In this document: positions 36,950 through 47,123 of the stretch, piece by piece
Position numbering within the stretch: the stretch's first letter is position 1
How the letters are laid out: the number at the start of each line of letters is the position of its first letter
Origin: Trichomonas vaginalis G3
Lineage: Eukaryota > Parabasalia > Trichomonadida > Trichomonadidae
DNA: 64,000 nucleotides
Direction of reading: 5' to 3'
Assembly (NCBI RefSeq): GCF_026262505.1
Contig: NC_067207.1
Location: 32,890,082-32,954,081 of the forward strand
The notes under the pieces: generated by a model
Databases searched by the model: none
What the model saw: only the letters and a program-made list of their open reading frames with translations
What the model was told of the DNA's origin: nothing
Position numbers and translations under genes: made by a program

Positions 36950-36977
36950 AAACTCTGCCTAGCTTGAAGAGTTTAAA
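36950..36977 (-). terminator. dus terminator
   Basis: Stem AAACTCT...AGAGTTT followed on the minus strand by a TTTATTTTTTTATA run, just past the dus stop. A second hairpin AGGCGGCTGACGCCT (36826-36841) lies before greA; the rest of 36,817-36,950 shows nothing. Confidence 0.65.
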
Positions 36978-36980
36978 AAT

Positions 36981-37907
36981 TTAAATTTTATCTCTAAAGT
37001 TACTTATTATTTTTAAAATCTCTTCCTTGTCCTTTAAGTTGTTTAGCTTGTTCCTAACTTCTTTAGAGCCCTTCATGCCCTTAAAATATTCTGCATATAC
37101 CTTTCTCATTTCAAGTATGCCATGCTTCTCTCCCTTGTAAGAAATTTTTCTTTCAAGCTCATCAATCATTAAAAGTAATTTTTCCTTGTCACTTGGCTTA
37201 TAATAGTCCCCAGTTTTTATAAGTTCTTCGATTTGATTAAAGATGTAGGGATTTCCTATTGCACCACGACCTATTGCTAGTCCATCAACCTTGGAGTAAT
37301 TTATTTTTTCTATGGCATCTTCTGGGCTGTCAACGTCTCCATTTCCTATGACAGGGATTTTTACATTTTCCTTTACTTCTTTTATGAAGTCCCAGTCAGC
37401 CTTGCCTGTGTAGTATTCTTCTCTCGTCCTTCCGTGAACTGTGACAAAGCTTGCTCCTGCCGCCTCAATATTTTTTATGGCCTTCATGGAAGATACTCCA
37501 CCGATTCCCTTACGGACCTTTGCAGTTACAGGCTTGTTAGAATTTTTTACAACAGACTTTACAATATCGTAGACCAATGATGGGTTACTTAAGAGATGGG
37601 AGCCTGAATTATTTTTTACAATCTTTGGTGCAGGGCAGCCCATATTTATATCTACATAAGAAAAGTCGTAATCATTTAAAATTCTTGCAGCTTCACCCAT
37701 GACATCTGGGTCACTGCCGAAGATTTGGACTGCAACTTTCTTCTCTTTGGGAGATATGTCCAAGAGGTCTATAGTTTTTTTGTTTTCATATACAAGTGCC
37801 ATGGCCGACACCATTTCAGTTACAGTTATGTCTGCACCCTTTTCAGTAGCCACTTCCCTAAAGGCTATGTCTGTATAGCCTGCCATGGGAGCTAAAATCT
37901 TTAACAA
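36981..37907 (-). CDS. dusB: tRNA-dihydrouridine synthase (DusB-type)
   Basis: 308 residues. FMN-binding and catalytic motifs are LAPMAGYTDIAFR, DINMGCPAPKI with the catalytic cysteine, TAKVRKGI, HGRTREEYYTG and IGNGDV/IGRGAIGNP. It reduces uridine in tRNA D-loops. It probably starts at the TTG at 37907, 8-11 bp after coaX, so the two were co-transcribed. It looks intact. Confidence 0.9.
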   Translation of the reverse strand: MLKILAPMAGYTDIAFREVATEKGADITVTEMVSAMALVYENKKTIDLLDISPKEKKVAVQIFGSDPDVMGEAARILNDYDFSYVDINMGCPAPKIVKNNSGSHLLSNPSLVYDIVKSVVKNSNKPVTAKVRKGIGGVSSMKAIKNIEAAGASFVTVHGRTREEYYTGKADWDFIKEVKENVKIPVIGNGDVDSPEDAIEKINYSKVDGLAIGRGAIGNPYIFNQIEELIKTGDYYKPSDKEKLLLMIDELERKISYKGEKHGILEMRKVYAEYFKGMKGSKEVRNKLNNLKDKEEILKIISNFRDKI

Positions 37908-37917
37908 AAAATCACTC

Positions 37918-38708
37918 TCAATCTATTCCTTCAAGTTTGTTGTTCTTTTCATAAATAATTTTTAAACCTTCAAGTGTCAAAAATTTGTTAATAATAAAAT
38001 TATATTTTGAATCCCTAGTTAGCATTGTTGAAAAGCCACCAGTTGAAATAATATTAGTGTCTTCTTCCTTCCAGTTTAATTCTTTCAATAGCTTTGCAAC
38101 AATCCCATCAATCATTTCAGTGTAGCCGTAGTAAAGTCCCGCTTGCATTGCACCAACTGTGTCAGCTTGAATAACTTTTTTGGCGCAATTATTTTTATCT
38201 TAGGAAGCTTTGAAGTCATCATGAAAAGAGCTTCAGCAGAAATTCCAATCCCTGGCATGATAAGCCCCCCAAGATAATTTCTTTCTTTATCTACAACACA
38301 AAAAGTCATGGCAGTTCCAATGTCAACTATAATTGATTGCTCGCCATAAAGTTCTATAGCTCCAACGGCATTGACAATTCTATCTGCTCCAACTTGCCTT
38401 GGATTATCGTATTTAATGTTAAGTCCAAGTTCAAGGTCTGTGCTTACAACCATTGGACTCTTGTTAAAATATTTTATAATCATAGAAGGAAGTGTGTGCA
38501 TAAGGTTTGGCACAACCGAAGAAATAATGACGTCTTCAATATCTTGTGGATCTATGTTGGCATGAAGAAGAGTATTTATAAAGATAAGACCATACTCGTC
38601 AGATGTCCTAGTCTTCACAGTGGAAGTCCTAAAATCATTGACAAGCTCACTTCCCTTAAAGACACCCCAAGTTATGGAAGTATTTCCTACATCTATTACT
38701 AATAACAC
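37918..38708 (-). pseudogene. coaX: Type III pantothenate kinase, frameshifted
   Basis: The N-terminal part has the CoaX pattern (VIDVGNTSITWGVFKG; QVGADRIVNAVGA; IVDIGTAMTF). Near 38,180 the frame is lost in a run of six A on the minus strand; the correct continuation (VIQADTVGAMQAGLYYGYT ... DTNIISTGGFS) lies in the next frame to 37918. One missing base explains it. The start is probably the GTG at 38708 behind GAGGTG. CoaX catalyses the first step of coenzyme A synthesis. Confidence 0.85.
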
Positions 38709-38816
38709 TTTTACACCTCTATTTAACAAATTGTATTCATTATATATTTTAAGACAAACACTTTCAACTAATTTATTTTCTTTAGATTGATAAATTAAGT
38801 CTTCAAATAAATAATT

Positions 38817-38857
38817 AGGTTAACCTTATTGACACTTAGGTAAACATTGTGTAAGAT
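38817..38857 (+). promoter_or_regulatory. Promoter with BirA-type operator of bioY copy 2
   Basis: A perfect TTGACA (38829-38834), 17-bp spacer and TAAGAT (38852-38857). Half-sites GTTAAC (38819-38824) and GTAAAC (38840-38845) start 21 bp apart, as before bioY copy 1, and bracket the -35. Confidence 0.65.
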
Positions 38858-38874
38858 ATCTCTGGAGGTTAAAA

Positions 38875-39411
38875 ATGAAAATAAAAACAAAAGACATAAC
38901 AAAGATCGCACTTTTAGTAGCACTTATAGCAGTGGGAGCTTTTATTTCTATTCCAATTGGACCTGTTCCCTTTACACTACAAAACTTTTTTGTATTTATG
39001 GCTGGACTTTTACTTACACCTTTTTACGCAGGACTTACAGTTTTTATTTACGTCCTACTTGGGCTAATTGGTGTGCCAATTTTTGCAGGCTTAACTGGAG
39101 GCTTTCAATCTGTATTGAAACCAAGCTTTGGTTTCTTAATTGCTTTTATAATCGGAGCAGCATTTATATCTAAGTTTGCTCACGGCGAAAAAAACTTTGG
39201 AAAAATTATGGTGGTCTTAGTTCTTGCAGAAGTTATCTTCTATGTAATCGGACTTCCATATATGGACTACATCTTAAATGTTGTCATGGGTAAAGGCATG
39301 GACATTTCAAAAGTTTTTTCTGTTGGAATGATTCCTTTCATTATACCTGACATTGTAAAGGCTATAGTAGCAGCTATCATTGCCCCAAGAATTTTAAAGG
39401 CAATCAAATAA
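38875..39411 (+). CDS. bioY: Biotin transporter substrate-binding subunit BioY (copy 2)
   Basis: 178 residues starting at the ATG behind GGAGG. BioY family features are PIGPVPFTLQNFFVFMAGLLL and GGFQSVLKPSFGFLIAF, with about six membrane segments. It is a diverged paralogue of the 25627 gene but stands alone with its own putative BirA-controlled promoter and terminator. It would use the shared ECF energising module, not in this window. It looks intact. Confidence 0.9.
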   Translation: MKIKTKDITKIALLVALIAVGAFISIPIGPVPFTLQNFFVFMAGLLLTPFYAGLTVFIYVLLGLIGVPIFAGLTGGFQSVLKPSFGFLIAFIIGAAFISKFAHGEKNFGKIMVVLVLAEVIFYVIGLPYMDYILNVVMGKGMDISKVFSVGMIPFIIPDIVKAIVAAIIAPRILKAIK

Positions 39412-39445
39412 TTTAGTTCATAATTAATAGAATAATCTCGAAAGA

Positions 39446-39472
39446 ACCTCGCTTCGCAGCGAGGTTTTTTTT
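39446..39472 (+). terminator. bioY copy 2 terminator
   Basis: Stem AACCTCGCT-TCGC-AGCGAGGTT followed by eight T. Confidence 0.9.
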
Positions 39473-39532
39473 CATTTATATTTATAGTTATATGCTAAGA
39501 ATTCTGATATAATAACAAAATAGGAGGTTGTT

Positions 39533-42001
39533 ATGAAAGACAATAGAAACAATAAACCTCGTGGAATGATAAAACTTTCAAGCGTAATAAAAATACTTTT
39601 CTTAATTGTTGTGGCCGCAATTATTATTTTAGGCTCACTTGTCACATCAATTGTGTTAGGTATTTTTAAAAAAGCTCCTGTAATAGATCCATCAGAATAT
39701 AGGTCACAACTTTCTGAAACTTCTAGGATCTATTCAAGTGATGGAAAGCTAATTGAATCACTTGTCTCTGATCAGTTTAGTGAATTCGTTCCCTACGAGG
39801 ACATACCTAAGAACTTAGTAAATGCAATAGTGGCAATAGAAGACGAAAGGTTTTTTGAACATAGTGGCGTTGACTACAAGAGAGTCGCTGGTGCTATAGT
39901 TCATGACTTGAAAACTAGGTCTTTTGAACAAGGTGCATCAACTATAACTATGCAACTTGCCAAAAACTTATACACTTCCTTCTCAAAAAGTGTAGTGAGA
40001 AAAATAACTGATGTTTACTATTCTTATCAAATAGAAGAAAAACTTTCTAAGGAACAAATCCTTGAAGCTTACTTAAACTCTGCAGGCTTCTCCAAGGGAA
40101 CTGTGGGAGTCCAAACTGCTGCAAAAACTTTCTTTAATAAAGACGTTTCAGAGCTTGACCTTGCTGAGTGTGCCCTTATAGCTGGTGTAACAAACCTTCC
40201 AGAAAAGTACACTCCTTACAACACAAAAGAGATAGAAGACTCAGACGACTTAGGAAACATTGAAGTTGTTCTTCTTCCAAAAAATGAAAACTCTGAGCCA
40301 AACTCTGACAGGATTATAAAAATTGCCAAGAACTTAAACGAACTTGGACAAGTTGATAACTTTGATTTAATTCAAATTCAAAACGATATGCTAGTTCCTG
40401 TTAAGGCTGTCTTTAATGAAACTTCACGAGAAAGACAAAGACTTGTATTAAAGAGAATGCTTGCTCAAGGACTAATTACTAAAGAAGATCACGACAAGGC
40501 TTTAAACGAAAAAATTGAAATCAACATTGGCTCTCGTAAGGAAAGTGGAATTTCTTCTTTCTATACAGATGTTGTTCAAAAGAATGCTATAAAAATTTTA
40601 AAAGAATCTGGATATACAAAAGAAGAAGCTACAAACAAACTCTTTAATGGAGGTCTAAAGATTTATACTCCAATGGATATAAATATGCAAAGAACTCTTG
40701 AAGAAGTTGTTTCCAATCCAAAATATTATTATGGCGGCTTCACAGACAAGAATGGAATCATCCAACCACAGGTTGCGTCTGTCATCATCGACCAAAAAAC
40801 TCACGAAGTTAAGGCCCTTGTTGGTGGTAGAAATGTAAGTGGAGGTAGACTTTTAAACAGGGCTCTTGTTCCAAGACAACCCGGATCATCAATTAAGCCT
40901 ATTTCAGTTTACCTTACAGCTCTTAACAACGGAGCAACTGCAGGTGATGTTTACCTAGACCAAAGGATGCCAGAAAAATTATTCGGCCATTCACCTAAGA
41001 ACGCAGGCAACCACTACCAAGGTTGGACAACTATAAGAAATCTTCTTCGTCAATCATCAAACGTTGGTGCCTACCAAGTTGCCAGAGATATTTCTGCCGA
41101 TAAGGATGCAAAAGTAAATAAAAATTCAACATATTCTAAGGTATACAACGATGAAGAATCTCTTAATAAGATGGTTGATACCTTAAAATCAATTGGAGTT
41201 TCTACAATAGTTGAAAAGAAGGACAACCCAACATGGAACGACATAGACTATGCACCTCTTACACTTGGCGGTATGAGTTATGGAATAAGTCCTTTCGAAA
41301 TGGCTGGTGCCTTCACTGCAATTGCCAACGAAGGAAAGTATGCCAACCCTTATGTAATTACAAAAATCGAATCAAGCACTGGTGATGTAATTTACCAAGT
41401 TAATCCTAAAGAGAGAGAAATTACCACTACACAAAATGCTTACATCTTAACAGATATGCTAAAGGATGTTGTAAGACGTGGTACAGGTAGAAATGCCTCC
41501 TTCCCTGGTCAAGAAGTTGCCGGCAAGACTGGTACAACAAGTGACAAGAAGGACGTTTGGTTTGTTGGTTACACTCCTTACTACACTTGTTCAGTTTGGA
41601 TTGGTAACGACAAAAATCAAAAACTTGCCTTTGGATCAACTCAATCAGCTTATCTATGGAAGCAAATTATGAGATCTGTTCACCAAGATCTTGACAGCAA
41701 GAAGTTCGAAGAACCTGAAGGTATCTACACTAAGTATTCAGGTGGCAGAAGAGAAATCTTTGCTGACGGAACTAAGCCTCACTATGTTAACAAGTACGGC
41801 TTCTACAGAGCTTCTGAAGAAAAGAATAGAGAAGATAAGAAGCTTGACAATAATAACAATAGCAACAACAACAACAATAATAATGATGACAAGAAGAAAA
41901 GAAAAAAGAAATCATCAAACAACGAAAACAACAGCAACAAGTCAAAATCAAGTAGAAAGAAGAAAAAATCTTCTAAGTCAATTATTAATAATGAGAATTA
42001 A
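39533..42001 (+). CDS. pbp1A: Class A penicillin-binding protein 1A
   Basis: 822 residues. One N-terminal membrane anchor (about 18-45) is followed by a GT51 glycosyltransferase domain (EDERFFEHSGVD near 103; GASTITMQLAKNL) and a transpeptidase domain with SSIK (about 451), SSN (about 507) and KTGTT (about 665). It polymerises and cross-links peptidoglycan. The last 60 residues are an unusual asparagine/lysine/serine tail. A TATAAT and AGGAGG precede the ATG. It ends 4 bp before an ISL3 end and looks intact. Confidence 0.93.
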   Translation: MKDNRNNKPRGMIKLSSVIKILFLIVVAAIIILGSLVTSIVLGIFKKAPVIDPSEYRSQLSETSRIYSSDGKLIESLVSDQFSEFVPYEDIPKNLVNAIVAIEDERFFEHSGVDYKRVAGAIVHDLKTRSFEQGASTITMQLAKNLYTSFSKSVVRKITDVYYSYQIEEKLSKEQILEAYLNSAGFSKGTVGVQTAAKTFFNKDVSELDLAECALIAGVTNLPEKYTPYNTKEIEDSDDLGNIEVVLLPKNENSEPNSDRIIKIAKNLNELGQVDNFDLIQIQNDMLVPVKAVFNETSRERQRLVLKRMLAQGLITKEDHDKALNEKIEINIGSRKESGISSFYTDVVQKNAIKILKESGYTKEEATNKLFNGGLKIYTPMDINMQRTLEEVVSNPKYYYGGFTDKNGIIQPQVASVIIDQKTHEVKALVGGRNVSGGRLLNRALVPRQPGSSIKPISVYLTALNNGATAGDVYLDQRMPEKLFGHSPKNAGNHYQGWTTIRNLLRQSSNVGAYQVARDISADKDAKVNKNSTYSKVYNDEESLNKMVDTLKSIGVSTIVEKKDNPTWNDIDYAPLTLGGMSYGISPFEMAGAFTAIANEGKYANPYVITKIESSTGDVIYQVNPKEREITTTQNAYILTDMLKDVVRRGTGRNASFPGQEVAGKTGTTSDKKDVWFVGYTPYYTCSVWIGNDKNQKLAFGSTQSAYLWKQIMRSVHQDLDSKKFEEPEGIYTKYSGGRREIFADGTKPHYVNKYGFYRASEEKNREDKKLDNNNNSNNNNNNNDDKKKRKKKSSNNENNSNKSKSSRKKKKSSKSIINNEN

Positions 42002-42004
42002 AAA

Positions 42005-42836
42005 GGATCTAAAATATCTGTTGGTGAGTAAATCTCTAACATATATTTTTATGTCTTGAATTGTCAAGTCAAGTGCAACTCACTTGAATGATATACTTCA
42101 TAAGGGGTTTTCCAATTTAAACATTTGCGAGGTCTCAAATTAATTTCTTTTACCTTTGATTCAATATACTCATCTGTTTGATCAATATCTTTTGTTTTAG
42201 GGAAATACTCTCTAAGCAATCCATTTGTATTTTCCTTTGTTTCTCTCTGCCAAGTGTGATGTGGAAATGGAAAATAAAATTCAACTAAATTTAGTTCAAT
42301 ACTGATTTCTGGATGCTTCGAAGATTCTTTTCCTCTATCTGGAGTTATGCTCTTTAATGGTTGTTTTTTTAATAGTGTTATTATAGCATTTTTAACTTAT
42401 GTAGAGTTTTTCTTTGTAATTTTCTTGCAAAGTAAATATCTGCTCTTTCTATCAGTTAATATGACTATACAAGCTTTACCTATTTGTCCTAATACAGTAT
42501 CAGCTTCCCAATCTCCAATTTATTCTCTGTCTTTAGCTACTTGAGGCCTTTCTGTAATTAGATTGCTTATTACAATTTTCCCTCTTCTTTCTTCATAGTT
42601 CTTTGTATGGCGACTTTTCCCTTTGTGCCTAACCTTTCATATAACAGCTCTATTTCTATGAGATATCCCAGGTTCGTCAAATAAACCGTCATAGATTCCT
42701 CTATAAATGGTGTTATAGCTAATCTTGTAACTAAAACCTTCCATTTTTAATCGCTCAGAAATTTGTTCTGGAGACCATTGATGATTGAGAAAAAGACTCA
42801 CGTTAACGAGTCCCCCCCAATATTTGACATAGAGCC
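42005..42836 (-). mobile_element. ISL3-family ghost: both ends kept, interior replaced
   Basis: 42005-42050 resembles the right end of the complete ISL3 element at 56012-57484 (AATATCTGTTGGGGAGTAAG there, one or two differences here). 42796-42836 resembles its left end (GGCTCTATGTCAAATATTGG). Both are in the orientation expected for one reversed copy. The transposase between them is gone and an IS30 remnant lies there instead. Confidence 0.7.
42067..42790 (-). pseudogene. IS30-family transposase remnant
   Basis: Minus-strand pieces match IS30 transposases: WSPEQISERLKMEGFSYKIS, then a DDE integrase-core part (IGDWEADTVLGQ-like, HHTWQRETKENTNGLLREYFP-like) and the end LRPRKCLNWKTPYEVY. The frame changes several times and an early stop interrupts it. 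The N-terminal helix-turn-helix region is absent. It is inactive. Confidence 0.75.
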
Positions 42837-42841
42837 AAAAA

Positions 42842-42867
42842 CTGGAGCACGACTCCATTTTTTTATT
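42842..42867 (+). terminator. Hairpin after the IS remnant
   Basis: TGGAG-CACGA-CTCCA is followed by TTTTTTTATT. It may be the original terminator of the PBP gene displaced by the insertion. Confidence 0.65.
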
Positions 42868-43216
42868 GCAAGTTTTTATAACTACACATATTATTTGAAA
42901 TTTTAATTTTTAATTATATTTTCATTCACAAATCATCTTTATAAAAATATTATTTGAATTCAAATCTTATATTCATTTTTCATTAATTAAACTCAAATAC
43001 ATTTAAAGAATTATATTTTCGGTCCATATTATGTAATTAAAATTCAAAAATAGTATTTTAATAAGCAAGTTTTAGTTCTTAATTCATTTATTAGGACTTG
43101 TTACTTAAGGCTAAATTAATTATTTTATCAACTAAACAAATCAATAGTTTTAAAATTTAAAATCTATTACACATAATTTAAACTCTCCAATGACATAGCT
43201 ATTAAAAATTGACAAC
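42868..43216. other. AT-rich spacer without visible genes
   Basis: About 350 bp of very AT-rich sequence. I see no gene, RNA or clear repeat. Confidence 0.6.
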
Positions 43217-43246
43217 GAAAAAAGCTCCTCTCGGAGCTTTTTTCGT
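43217..43246 (-). terminator. ftsH terminator
   Basis: Stem AAAAAAGCTCC/GGAGCTTTTTT with a TCTC loop directly after the ftsH stop. Confidence 0.9.
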
Positions 43247-43247
43247 T

Positions 43248-45215
43248 TTATAAACTTTCACTATCTTCTGAATCTTCCTTATTCACTTCATCCTTCTTAT
43301 CATTCTTGTGGATGAGTTCTTTCGCTTCATCGGATAAGTCATCTTCATTTATCGTGTCATCAAGGTCAATTGATTCTTCATCAAGCTTTTCGCCATTAAA
43401 AATTTTTTCAAAGTCCTTGGAGTAAATTGTTTCCTTTTCTAGAAGGGCATCTGATAATGCAAGCAACTTGTCTAAGTTATCACTTAAAAGTTTCTTACAC
43501 TTTGTATAAGCCTCGTTTATAATTCTTGTAACTTCATCATCAATTTCTGCTGCAGTTCTTTCAGAATAATCTCTTGAACGTCCCAGATCCCTTCCTATAA
43601 AAACTTCATTTTCTGATGAATCATAATTAATTGTTCCAAGCTTTTCACTCATTCCATAGTGGGTTACCATAGCACGAGCAATTTTTGTAGCCCTCTCAAT
43701 GTCGTTTGATGCACCAGTTGAAATATCATCAAGGACAAGGGACTCGGCAACTCTTCCTCCAAGAAGAGATACAATGGAAGCTTCCATCTTCCTCTTTGTC
43801 ATAAAAGAAACATCGTCTTCAGGTAGGTACGCAGTAAAACCACCAGCCATTCCCCTTGGAATAATTGTAATCATGTGAACTGAATCTTCTTCTGGAAGAA
43901 GTCTTGATACAATTGCGTGACCAGATTCGTGAACTGCTGTTAGCTTTCTTTCCTTCTCTGAAACAACACGAGACTTCTTTGCAGGACCTGCTTGGACCTT
44001 TATTGATGCTTCATCAACATCTTCCATCGAGATTGCATTTTCGCCACGTCTTGCAGCAAGTAGGGCTGATTCATTCATTAGATTTTCAAGATCTGCTGGA
44101 GTAAAGCCTGATGTTCTCTTTGCAATTACTTCAAGATTTACGTCATCAGCAAGCTTCTTGTCCCTAGAATGAATTTTGAGTATTGCCTTTCTTGCACGAA
44201 CGTCCGGCTTGCCAACATAAACTGTCCTGTCAAATCTACCTGGTCTTAGGATTGCTGGGTCAAGTATGTCTGCCCTATTTGTTGCAGCCATAACTATAAC
44301 ACCTTCGTTAGTTCCAAAACCGTCCATCTCAACAAGAAGTTGATTAAGAGTTTGTTCTCTTTCATCATGGCCTCCGCCAAGACCCGTCCCTCTTTTTCTT
44401 CCCACTGCGTCAATTTCGTCAATAAAAATTATACAAGGCGCATTTTTCTTTGCAGATTCAAAAAGGTCTCTTACTCTTGATGCACCAACACCAACAAACA
44501 TTTCTACGAAGTCAGATCCACTCATTATAAAGAAAGGAACTCCTGCTTCGCCAGCAACAGCCTTTGAAAGATAAGTTTTACCAGTTCCTGGAGGACCTAC
44601 TAATAGGACTCCCTTAGGTATTCTGGCTCCCATATCTATAAATTTCTTAGGATCTCTTAAGAAGTCAACAATTTCTTCCAGTTCTTCCTTTTCTTCTTCT
44701 AAGCCTGCAACATCCTTAAACTTAACTAAATTTTTGCCATCTTCTTTGTTAATTAATTTTGCCTTACTCTTGCCGAAAGAACTCATCTTTCCTCCGCCAC
44801 CAGTTTGTTGCATCATCCTGTACCAGAAGAAAACAATTAAGACAAACATAAGAAGGGTTGGAACCCACTCAACAAGGAAAGAAGTTTGCTTAGTTGGACT
44901 TGAAACTACATTAATAGTACCAGCATCAGATTTTTCCTTTAGGTAGTCCTTATAAAAAGTATCTGCTGCCTCTTGTGGTATTATAGTCTTAAAAGTGTCA
45001 CCATCTTTTAATTTTACGCTGGCAATGGAGTCAATTCCATTTTGCAAGCTTACGGACTTTACATTGTCCTTTTCAAGTTCAGTTACAAACTCTGTAAAAG
45101 ATTTTTCTTCCACAACATTTGCTGGTGGTCCAAAAAACTTAATAGATAGTATTAACACAAGGATCAGGATAATATAAAATCCGGCTCCTCCAAATTTTTT
45201 ATTCAATAATATCAC
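43248..45215 (-). CDS. ftsH: ATP-dependent zinc metalloprotease FtsH
   Basis: 655 residues. Two N-terminal membrane segments (about 12-28 and 115-132) frame a small extracytoplasmic domain. Walker A GPPGTGKT is at 207-214, Walker [12 protein letters not shown] follows, and the zinc motif HESGH is near residue 429. FtsH is a hexameric membrane protease for quality control. A GTG at 45215 overlaps the hpt stop; the TTG at about 45206, 7-8 bases after GAGGAG, is an alternative start. The tail is acidic. It looks intact. Confidence 0.93.
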   Translation of the reverse strand: MILLNKKFGGAGFYIILILVLILSIKFFGPPANVVEEKSFTEFVTELEKDNVKSVSLQNGIDSIASVKLKDGDTFKTIIPQEAADTFYKDYLKEKSDAGTINVVSSPTKQTSFLVEWVPTLLMFVLIVFFWYRMMQQTGGGGKMSSFGKSKAKLINKEDGKNLVKFKDVAGLEEEKEELEEIVDFLRDPKKFIDMGARIPKGVLLVGPPGTGKTYLSKAVAGEAGVPFFIMSGSDFVEMFVGVGASRVRDLFESAKKNAPCIIFIDEIDAVGRKRGTGLGGGHDEREQTLNQLLVEMDGFGTNEGVIVMAATNRADILDPAILRPGRFDRTVYVGKPDVRARKAILKIHSRDKKLADDVNLEVIAKRTSGFTPADLENLMNESALLAARRGENAISMEDVDEASIKVQAGPAKKSRVVSEKERKLTAVHESGHAIVSRLLPEEDSVHMITIIPRGMAGGFTAYLPEDDVSFMTKRKMEASIVSLLGGRVAESLVLDDISTGASNDIERATKIARAMVTHYGMSEKLGTINYDSSENEVFIGRDLGRSRDYSERTAAEIDDEVTRIINEAYTKCKKLLSDNLDKLLALSDALLEKETIYSKDFEKIFNGEKLDEESIDLDDTINEDDLSDEAKELIHKNDKKDEVNKEDSEDSESL

Positions 45216-45754
45216 TCCTCACTATTACAATAGACAGACTCATCTAGTATCCCAATGTAAGGAAGTCCTCTGAATCTCTCGTTGAAGTCCATTCCATAAC
45301 CAATTACAAAATAGTCATCTATTTTATATCCATTGTATTTAACAGGTAGGTCAACCTTTCTCCTAGATGGCTTTGAAAGCATAGTTACAATTTCTATGGA
45401 CCTTGCTCCCCTTGACTTTAAAATTTTAGTCAAGTATGAAAGAGTCACACCTGTATCAATTATGTCTTCTACGATTAATATATCCTTGTCAACTATTGAT
45501 GTTGAAATATCTTTTAGAATCCTGACTTCACCCATGGACCTTGTGCCTTGGTAACTGGAAACATCCATAAAGTCGTATTCAAGCTCCAAGTCAATACTTC
45601 TCATAATATCTGCCATAAAGGGAACACATCCCTTTAAGATTCCAAGCAAGAATAAATTTTTATCCTCGTAGTCCTCTGTTATTCTTTCACCAAGCTCTTT
45701 AACCTTTGCTCTGATTTCTTCTTCAGAATAAAGAACTGCTTTAATATCTGACAT
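45212..45754 (-). CDS. hpt: Hypoxanthine phosphoribosyltransferase
   Basis: 180 residues. The PRPP-binding motif is [13 protein letters not shown]; flexible-loop and base-binding regions ([33 protein letters not shown]) match bacterial HPRT. It salvages hypoxanthine and guanine. The tilS-hpt-ftsH order is a classic Firmicute arrangement, with hpt overlapping tilS by 14 bp and ftsH by 4. It looks intact. Confidence 0.93.
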   Translation of the reverse strand: MSDIKAVLYSEEEIRAKVKELGERITEDYEDKNLFLLGILKGCVPFMADIMRSIDLELEYDFMDVSSYQGTRSMGEVRILKDISTSIVDKDILIVEDIIDTGVTLSYLTKILKSRGARSIEIVTMLSKPSRRKVDLPVKYNGYKIDDYFVIGYGMDFNERFRGLPYIGILDESVYCNSEE

Positions 45755-47075
45755 TCTTAACCTCCAAAACGAGTTTGTTTTTTGTTTTTTTATCTATCTT
45801 AACATCTTCTGAGATATCCATCCCAAGTATGTAAATGATTTTTTCGTCATCACATATAAGACCTATTTCATCTCTTAATAGCCTGTCAACTTTTCTATCA
45901 ATAAAATAATCCTTTAGCTTTTTACTATTTTTCATACCCAGTGGTTTAAACCTATCCCCTGGGGCTCTCTTCCTAACCTTAAGACTACCTTTTATTTTAT
46001 CATAGTCTATTACTTTTATAAAGGAATCCTCAGGACTTTCTTCTCCATCTCTTGTGATAAAAATTTCTCCAAAGTCAGTTGCATTTCTTCCAATACTTAA
46101 TCCCTTCTTTGTCTTTTCTTCTTGACCCATTACTTCTTCGATATAAATCTTATCGTAAGACCTTCTAGCAGAAATATTTTTTCCAAGATCAATTCGTCTT
46201 CCAGAGTCGCCAAGGCATAAGTCATAAATAGCAAGTATGTTGAACCTGTTTAAAATATTTTCACTATAAAAATTCTCTTCTAAATATTTTTTTATTACCT
46301 CTTGGGCGATAAGCTTTTTTAATTTTATTATTTCAGATGGAATTAAAAAATTATCTCCCAGGCAATTATTATAATTTTCTTCTAGAATTTCTCCTATAAA
46401 CTCATTAGCTTCTTCTACGTTATCAGAAAGTCTAAGAAGAGAATTTATTATATATGGATTGAATTTTTTAAGTTCTGGAATTAGTCCAAGCCTAATTTTA
46501 TTTCTCGTGTAAATTTCTTCAAAGTTGGTCTCATCATCAAAGTATTGGAGCTTATTCTTGTGAAGATAATCTTCAATCTCTTCCCTCTTAATATTTATTA
46601 GAGGTCTATAGATATCTCCATTAACATGAGTTATACCTGAAAGACCCTTGAGACCAGTCCCCCTCATAATATTAAAAAGAACTGTCTCTACCCTGTCATT
46701 AGCATTGTGAGCTGTTAAAATCTTCCTCCCTTGTGAGTTTTCTCTAAAGAATTCATACCTTAAAATCCTTCCAGCTTCTTCCGATGAAAATTTTTTTTCT
46801 CTTGCAAATTCATCCATATTAACTGTCTTGCTTATAAATTTTATTCCATAAGCTTGGCAAGATTTTTTTACAAATTCCTCATCCCTCTTGGCAGTCTCTC
46901 TTATGCCATGGTTTAGGTGGCAAACTATTATATCAAGATTCCAATCTTCTTTTAAATCCATAAAATTATAAAAGAGATACATGGAGTCAGCTCCACCAGA
47001 AACTCCAAGACTTAGCTTGTCAGATTTTTTTATAATATTTAGTTTTATTAAGTTCTCGTAAAATATCTTATCCAT
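45741..47075 (-). CDS. tilS: tRNA(Ile)-lysidine synthase
   Basis: 444 residues from the ATG at 47075. The PP-loop LGVSGGADSMYLF lies near residue 25; CHLNHGIR and the TAHNANDRVETVLFNIMRGTG region are typical. It modifies C34 of the AUA-reading isoleucine tRNA. The C-terminal TilS domain contains RKRAPGDRFKPLGM. A strong terminator separates it from the S1 gene upstream. It looks intact. Confidence 0.92.
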   Translation of the reverse strand: MDKIFYENLIKLNIIKKSDKLSLGVSGGADSMYLFYNFMDLKEDWNLDIIVCHLNHGIRETAKRDEEFVKKSCQAYGIKFISKTVNMDEFAREKKFSSEEAGRILRYEFFRENSQGRKILTAHNANDRVETVLFNIMRGTGLKGLSGITHVNGDIYRPLINIKREEIEDYLHKNKLQYFDDETNFEEIYTRNKIRLGLIPELKKFNPYIINSLLRLSDNVEEANEFIGEILEENYNNCLGDNFLIPSEIIKLKKLIAQEVIKKYLEENFYSENILNRFNILAIYDLCLGDSGRRIDLGKNISARRSYDKIYIEEVMGQEEKTKKGLSIGRNATDFGEIFITRDGEESPEDSFIKVIDYDKIKGSLKVRKRAPGDRFKPLGMKNSKKLKDYFIDRKVDRLLRDEIGLICDDEKIIYILGMDISEDVKIDKKTKNKLVLEVKNVRY

Positions 47076-47089
47076 AATTAAAATAAAAA

Positions 47090-47122
47090 AAAGTGGCAAA
47101 CTATCAAAAGATAGTCACCACT
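47090..47122 (-). terminator. Terminator between the S1 gene and tilS
   Basis: On the minus strand GTGGTGACTATC-TTTT-GATAGTTTGCCAC is followed by eight T, just after the S1 gene stop. Confidence 0.85.
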
Positions 47123-47123
47123 A

